DNA from: Sergeia podlipaevii
Taxonomy: Eukaryota; Euglenozoa; Kinetoplastea; Trypanosomatida; Trypanosomatidae
Assembly (NCBI GenBank): GCA_030849805.1
Contig: JASANZ010002257.1
Span: forward strand, 54,512 to 118,511
Reading direction: 5' to 3'
Length of the DNA stretch: 64,000 nt
The first letter of the stretch is position 1. Every line of letters begins with the position of its first letter. The notes below the pieces were generated by a model. It had not been told where the DNA came from and did no database searches. It worked only from the letters and a program-made list of their open reading frames with translations. This document shows, piece after piece, positions 59,641 through 64,000 of this stretch. A program made the translations under genes and the position numbers.

Positions 59641-61262
59641 ATGAAAGCCACGAGCGTGCTTGTCCTGCGTCTGGCGGTGCTGTCTGTCCACGTTGGGGCA
59701 GCAGACCCCGGGGGCGAGAGGAGCGTGGAGGAGGCTGCTGTGGAGGCGTACACGATTGGGATCTCGTTCTCTGCGAAGATGCAGAGTGCGACTGACAGCG
59801 TGTTACTGTCGAGCTCCCAGAGCTGCGAGGAGGCGTTGTGCACCTTCAGGGTCCCCTTTGCCGCACTGAACAGCAACACCACTCTTCTGCGCAGTGGTTC
59901 CGCGACTGTGGTGCACGTGTGTCACGCTGTGGGGCAGGCAAGCATGCAGCAGTACAATCTCGACGCAGCGACCCTATCGCCCAAGGCTGCCTCCAAGAAC
60001 ACCATGACGATCTTCCAGCTGAGCGACAACGTACCAATCGGGACGCAGGCGCAGTTTTACAAGAGTGACACATATAACTATGGCCCTGTTGGCCGCACAA
60101 TCACGCTAGCTTCGAATCGCCAGATTAGTGTGACAGCCCCAGAGACTGAAGTGATGTATGTGTGCGCCAAGACTGCTGGATCGGTGGATGAGTGGGAGAT
60201 GCTCACACCTGTTCCTGTGATTGATCCCTTCACAACTTCGCCCGCTACAGGCTTCCGATACGGGCTGAGAGAGACCAGCGCGAGCACCCCGATGGCAAAC
60301 CTCCCTTACGCCACCGACGCGACGTGCGCAGTGCCAGTCGGCGAGTACACAAAGTCTAGTGCAGCGAGCGTCGCCAGCACGCTGGGGCTGAGCGTCGTCG
60401 TGCCACGAGGCACCTACGCCGTGTGCGCTCAGTTGGCCAGAAAACTTGATCTTGGCCTCCTGCCGTCGCACACGAAGTTCACTGTGTCCGAGTACGGACT
60501 GACTGTTGAGCCCTTCATGTACGCGAACACGTCGACCCACTTTGGCTTTACGCTTGACGCCGTGTAGCGAGGCAACAATTTTGAGGCCGCCTTGTTCAGC
60601 GGTGAACGCTGCACCGGGGACGTGATTGCTGACTACAGCTCCTCTAAAGAGTGGGTGGCCGCGGCGGCAGGCATGTACTATCCGTGTGTGCGCTAGGCCG
60701 GCGTCAGCGCTTCCACTATCACTGCCTCCACCACTCCCATTGAGGTAATTGACCGCCCAGTGATTGATGTTGTGAAGGAGCTTCCAAACGACAAGGGGGA
60801 CCGCAGCGTGCGTGTGACGGTGAAGCTTGCATATTCACGGACAGATTTGGCTGCGATCGTTGGCCTGTTCAAGGACAAGAGCTGCCAGTCGTCTGTGGCG
60901 CAGGGAATTGCTCGCGGCGCCCCTCCTATTGTGTTTGCTGTCCCCGCTAACAGCCCCGACGAGGTCGTGGTGTGTGTGTCTGTGCCATTTGACCCCGCCA
61001 CTGTGCACCCCGGTGGCGGTGCGGGGGGCAGTACTGCACAAACATTGTACCCAATAATGGTGATGGTACTGACAGCGCTTGGCTTTCCTGCCCTAGCCAG
61101 GGGCCCAGCGGTCTCTCTAAGAGTGCACACGATGCCACTATCGCTTCCTGTACCATCGTCGGCGGACTTCTTCACTTATTTGGTTTGGTTGTGCTTCTCT
61201 TCTGTTGCTGGCGCAGACAGTGTCTTCGGACGTATGTGAGGGAGCATGCGGAGCGGCAGTGA
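59641..61262 (+). pseudogene. Broken surface-protein gene with cysteine-rich modules
   Basis: The ATG at 59641 opens with a signal peptide (MKATSVLVLRLAVLSVHVGA, then ADPGG). The ectodomain holds about five modules of 60-75 residues, each ending in a hydrophobic-x-V-C motif (VVHVCHAVG, VMYVCAKTA, TYAVCAQLA, MYYPCVR, VVVCVSV) with other cysteines inside. In the same frame there are TAG stops at 60565-60567 and 60694-60696, and the coding signal continues beyond both. Near 61030-61041 the signal moves to another frame, which gives a hydrophobic anchor (TIVGGLLHLFGLVVLLFCCW) with a basic tail to a TGA at 61260. Signal peptide plus C-terminal anchor indicate a type I membrane protein. Other genes here end with TAG normally, so readthrough is unlikely. 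I do not recognise the family. Confidence 0.72.
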
Positions 61263-61722
61263 CGAGCTGAGGGGGCTGCAAGGGCTCAGCGGCGCGAAGA
61301 GACTGCCATACATGAAGAGCAGCAAAGTGTGCTTACCTCATATATTGAGGAACATGACGCCTTGGCTGCGGGACCCCCTGGCGGCCGCCGCTCTGGCTGC
61401 ACAGAAGAGGGACGCTGCTTTAGCCGAATGTTACCGCCACGATGGTGATAACGTCTTGTCTGCCAGAGAAGCTGCCCACAGAGGTGCCAATGGTTCCGTT
61501 AAGAAAGGTTAGGGTGGCCACGGAAGAGGCGCTCGCGCAGGTGCTACGATCAGCGGGGAAGGGGCAATTATCGTGGAAGGGACAATGCCAGAGAGCACAA
61601 TTGCGGAGAGAAGCCTGCTTTTCGAGAGAAGGACTGCAATTGAGAGGTGTGAACAGCATTCAAGGAGTGCTTCTTTCTGTCTTTATAGCCATTTGTTTTA
61701 TTCACCAGGCAGTGGTACTGTC
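61263..61722 (+). pseudogene. Decayed tail and unassigned GC-rich remnant
   Basis: After the TGA at 61260-61262 the same frame continues as a charged stretch (AQRREETAIHEEQQSVLTS, then IEEHDALAAG). From about 61380 a second frame takes over with DAALAECYRHDGDNVLSAR and, past a TAG at 61510-61512, a Glu/Arg-rich region to about 61680. This reads like a long acidic cytoplasmic tail broken by stops and shifts, continuing the surface-protein pseudogene. It could also be unrelated degraded coding DNA. The last 30 bases before the retroelement 5' signature show no feature. Confidence 0.4.
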
Positions 61723-61800
61723 CCCTGATGATACCGGCCACCTCTTTGTGGTATCAGGGACTAGTACCCCGTGTTGGGGGAAGCCAGGAGCCTGCAAATG
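61723..61800 (+). ncRNA. Pr77-like segment, possible HDV-like ribozyme
   Basis: CCCTGAT at 61723-61729 is exactly complementary to ATCAGGG at 61753-61759. Between them CCAC (61738-61741) pairs with GTGG (61748-61751). After the second arm comes ACTAGTAC, then CCCC (61767-61770) pairing with GGGG (61776-61779), then GAAGC. This order of P1, P3, P1' and P4 is that of HDV-like ribozymes. The segment agrees with my memory of the Pr77 hallmark of T. cruzi L1Tc (CCGGCCACCT, then CAGGG followed by CTAGTAC). P2 pairing is imperfect by eye, so activity is uncertain. In L1Tc this segment is also an internal promoter. The ribozyme would cut just before 61723. Confidence 0.6.
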
Positions 61801-61888
61801 TACCTCGCGTACGTTTGCGGGGTCGTGACTTCGGCATACAAGCCCTGGGGTAAATCCTTATCTGAGAGACCTGGGACACACAGTACGC

Positions 61889-62580
61889 TTGCAACGCCCC
61901 ACAGCTGCCCGCGCCGGCTGGCAGCGCCGTCACTTACACAATGCGCCTTGTGTAAAAACCTTTTTACACCCGTGCAGCTTCTGCAAACGGCCCTACACCT
62001 CCACAGCCGACCTTGCCTTCCATATGCGCACTAAGCACCCCGAGGTGAGACAGTACACGGTTGCTGCGAAGAAAGACGTGCCTGTTACTGCTCAGAACTT
62101 TTCCACTAGACTCCTCTGCCCTCAATGCAGCAAGACATTTGCAAATGATATCTCCCTCGCATTACACTTAGAGAGGTACCACAATGATGCTCAGTACAGG
62201 GTAAAGAGAGACCCAATGGTCCCGACACACGAGGTGTGTGTGGAAACTTCGAGTCACTTCCTCATCTGCCCAGCTCTGGCAACCATCCGAAACAAGTACA
62301 AACTACAGGAGATAAAGCGAGACTACTCATCAACAGCAAGGAGCTTGCCATGTACTTGGCCGAAGTCTTCAAACTACCTGCTCCGGCTCTCATCGACTCC
62401 CCAGAGAACAATGAGGAGGCCGTCGCTGTCTCCGCTCCCGAGCAGACTGTATCCCCTCCCCTCCTCGCTTCGGCTTTGCACACAAGGATGGATGAAAAGG
62501 GTGAGGTGAAGCCCAGAAAGCGATATCGATCCACATCGAGCATCCGATCTAGCCTGAGCCCCGCACCGCCCTCCGACTGA
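61889..62580 (+). pseudogene. Retroelement C2H2 zinc-finger ORF remnant, frameshifted
   Basis: One frame (61889-62509, no ATG at its start) encodes two C2H2 fingers of C-x2-C-x12-H-x4-H form: CSFCKRPYTSTADLAFHMRT plus final KH (61973-62038) and CPQCSKTFANDISLALHLER plus final YH (62117-62182). They are followed by ETSSHFLICPALATIRNKY (about 62246-62302), the type of motif at the C-termini of non-LTR polyproteins. Near 62290-62330 the coding signal passes to another frame (LAMYLAEVFKLPAPALID, then a Ser/Arg-rich end at 62580). L1Tc carries two C-terminal C2H2 fingers with nucleic-acid chaperone activity, so the origin is plausibly an L1Tc/ingi-like element. It cannot encode a working protein as it stands. 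Confidence 0.65.
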
Positions 62581-62690
62581 GGGGCCAGTCTCCAGGTCTT
62601 CGCGCATATGGAGTTCTAGGCGATTGCTTGTAAGGAGGAATTTGGAGTGGTGGCTGGCGCGCCAGAGCAGCCCTGAAATAGGTGTTTACG

Positions 62691-62705
62691 AAGAAAAAAA
62701 AGAAG
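62691..62705 (+). other. A-rich tract, possible retroelement 3' end
   Basis: AAGAAAAAAAAGAAG closes the GC-rich segment; sequence after it soon becomes T-rich spacer. It is consistent with the poly(A) end of a non-LTR element, but short. Confidence 0.45.
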
Positions 62706-63749
62706 ATCGCTTGCTGGGATGTGCTTGATGGAGCTTCGTTTAGGGTGCACCATTATGGTAAAGAGAGTTGGCTGTGCTCTTACGGCGACAATGCAATATA
62801 ACTGGTGCTCACGTTATCTCGCTGCGTTTTTTTTTTTATAAGGCACACTTTCTTTATATATACAATTTCTATTTCTTATTCTTTTGAACTCTTTCTCCAT
62901 TCTAATTTCAAAGAGTTACCAGTTGTGCCGACAGGTACTTGCTTGTATTAACCCGCATATCTACAGATCTATTTGCTTGTACTGAGCGTACCCGTTTTTT
63001 TTTGTAAAATGCTCCAGAGGTAGAGAAGTATTTAGTAATCTTTTTTGCTCCAATTTTTTTTTAACTGCAGTTTTGTTATAGGATTTTGCTATTTTTGTGA
63101 CAGTAATATTGTTTTTGCTGTAAAGATGAGGGGGTTTTCTTATGTTGCTTGGTGTTTTTCCCTTTTTTCATTTTGAGCACAGATATACTGTGACAGTTTT
63201 CTTGCTTCATTCATAGTTGGCACGTACTAGCTAGCTGTAGTGAGCTGCTACGTATGTTATTCGACGTTGCGTTGTGGATTTCACTACTTTGCAGCTTTCT
63301 TCTTTGTTTCTTTTTTCATTGTATCAAGTATAAATACGCTGTGATCCCATAGCAAATGTTAATGTCAAGCTTCTTACTGAGACTCATTACAACTGTGAAT
63401 GTTGGAAGTGCGGTACGGAACTTTCCATGCAGTAAGAATAAAGAGGTTGCTCTAGTCCTTCTACTCGGTGGTGATGGCAACATATTATCGAATCGACCAT
63501 CATCCAGGGTCACTTGAGACACTAGCTGTCTGTTAAACTTGTATACTACTCTACTTTTGTCATATCTTTTTTCTTACTTGTACTGCGTGGCAATGCTATA
63601 CCTTCCTTATCTCTCTTGCAAATATTTTTTTTGATAGTTAAACACATTTTGTCAGCGTCTACACAGCGGACTTTCATCTGTGCACAGCGTGGCGTTTTTC
63701 AGTGTCAATTCTCTGTCACATCAGAACCTTTTGACCTGCAATCGCACTC
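62706..63749. other. 1 kb spacer before the partial gene
   Basis: T-run 62827-62839, T-rich stretches 62994-63004 and 63054-63063, and pyrimidine-rich sequence 63297-63318 and 63567-63580. A less T-rich part at about 63350-63540 has no convincing frame on either strand and could be an old remnant or a UTR. The tract near 63625-63637 with downstream AG sites could serve the last gene. Confidence 0.55.
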
Positions 63750-64000
63750 ATGACCAGTAAATGGGAAGTTAAGCGCAGGTTGACCAAACGCATGAAGAGG
63801 GCTTTGTTCACTGCCGTGTGTTTGTTCACGTTACTTCAGGTCATGCTGTTATGGTGGCTTTTCTTCTCCAGCGTACCACAACCCTCACAGCCCTCACTGC
63901 TCGGTGAGGAACAGGAGGTATACCTGCGCCGCCCGGATGGCAAGGGCGGCGAGGTGCGTGTGATGGCAGTTGTTGTCAGCACAGACATCACCGATGAGCT
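63750..64000 (+). CDS. Type II membrane protein, N-terminal part only
   Basis: An ATG at 63750 opens a frame that stays open for 83 codons to the window edge, so the gene is cut. The first 17 residues are strongly basic (KWEVKRRLTKRMKR). A hydrophobic helix follows at about 18-40 (ALFTAVCLFTLLQVMLLWWL plus FFSS), then a Pro/Ser stem (PQPSQPS) and the start of a folded part (VYLRRPDGKGGEVRVMAVVV). This is the layout of Golgi type II enzymes such as glycosyltransferases, large families of which exist in trypanosomes. No catalytic motif is in view, so that is a guess. Confidence 0.65.
   Translation, partial: MTSKWEVKRRLTKRMKRALFTAVCLFTLLQVMLLWWLFFSSVPQPSQPSLLGEEQEVYLRRPDGKGGEVRVMAVVVSTDITDE

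Larger units (their letters stand above)
61722..62705 (+). mobile_element. Short ingi/L1Tc-clade non-LTR retroelement remnant
   Basis: About 980 bases. The 5' end (61723-61800) looks like the Pr77 signature shared by L1Tc, ingi, NARTc and SIDER elements. It is followed within about 170 bases by C-terminal-type coding remnants with two C2H2 fingers and an HFLICPAL motif. No endonuclease, reverse transcriptase or RNase H region is present between them. An A-rich tract at 62691-62705 may be the 3' poly(A). The structure matches a non-autonomous derivative in which 5' and 3' ends of an autonomous element are joined by a large deletion, as in RIME/NARTc. No target-site duplication could be recognised. 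The 5' boundary is firm to a few bases if the Pr77 reading is right; the 3' boundary is approximate. Confidence 0.65.

Noticed and set aside
60565..60696. Stop-codon readthrough or TAG reassignment as an explanation for the two in-frame TAGs
   Set aside because: Intact genes in this window end at TAG (for example POB3, Utp14 and the IF1-like gene), and the same surface gene also has a frameshift, so decay is simpler.
63316..63522. Minus-strand 68-codon frame in the last spacer
   Set aside because: No ATG at its start, no motif, and opposite to the unit's direction.

Overview
This is nuclear DNA from a kinetoplastid protist, most likely a trypanosome. All 27 intact genes, plus one gene cut by the right edge, lie on the + strand. 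None shows an intron, and they are separated by AT-rich spacers full of poly(T)/pyrimidine tracts. This is the layout of a polycistronic unit whose mRNAs are matured by spliced-leader trans-splicing and polyadenylation. Coding regions are markedly richer in G+C than the spacers. The retroelement remnant near the right end carries the 5' signature of the ingi/L1Tc clade, which fits genus Trypanosoma. The species cannot be fixed from the window; a T. theileri- or T. grayi-like genome is a guess from the AT-rich spacers and the unfamiliar surface protein.

Layout, 1-16.5 kb: a GRAM-domain membrane protein, the FACT subunit POB3, a coiled-coil protein, an HSPA14/Ssz1-like divergent Hsp70, a small membrane protein, the U2 snRNP A' homologue, and an ARF-like GTPase and canonical ARF1 flanking a small IF1-like mitochondrial protein. 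17-36 kb: a long disordered protein, Utp14, a large armadillo-repeat protein, a Skp1-like protein and a STE/MAPKKK-like kinase. 36-50 kb: mitochondrial S-adenosylmethionine carrier, an SCP/FCP1-like phosphatase, AP-4 sigma, a membrane protein, N-myristoyltransferase, a 1158-residue WD40 protein and two unknowns. 50-59 kb: syntaxin 5, an enhancer-of-polycomb-like protein, SEC13, a BFR1-like protein and a small membrane protein.

From 59.6 kb the character changes. The sequence becomes more GC-rich and holds a broken surface-protein gene: signal peptide, about five cysteine-bearing modules, a C-terminal membrane anchor, two in-frame TAG stops and a frameshift. It runs into a short non-LTR retroelement derivative with a Pr77/HDV-ribozyme-like 5' end, two C2H2 zinc fingers, a frameshift and an A-rich 3' end. 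About 1 kb further on, a type II membrane protein gene starts and runs off the window. The left 59 kb is conserved housekeeping core; the last 5 kb looks like the edge of a fast-evolving surface-gene compartment.

The genes do not form a pathway, as is usual for trypanosomatid units. Several nevertheless touch membrane traffic (ARF1, ARF-like, AP-4 sigma, syntaxin 5, SEC13). NMT would acylate the Gly2 of both ARF proteins encoded here. Start codons given are the first in-frame ATG; T-rich leader sequence read in frame upstream of several genes was excluded.
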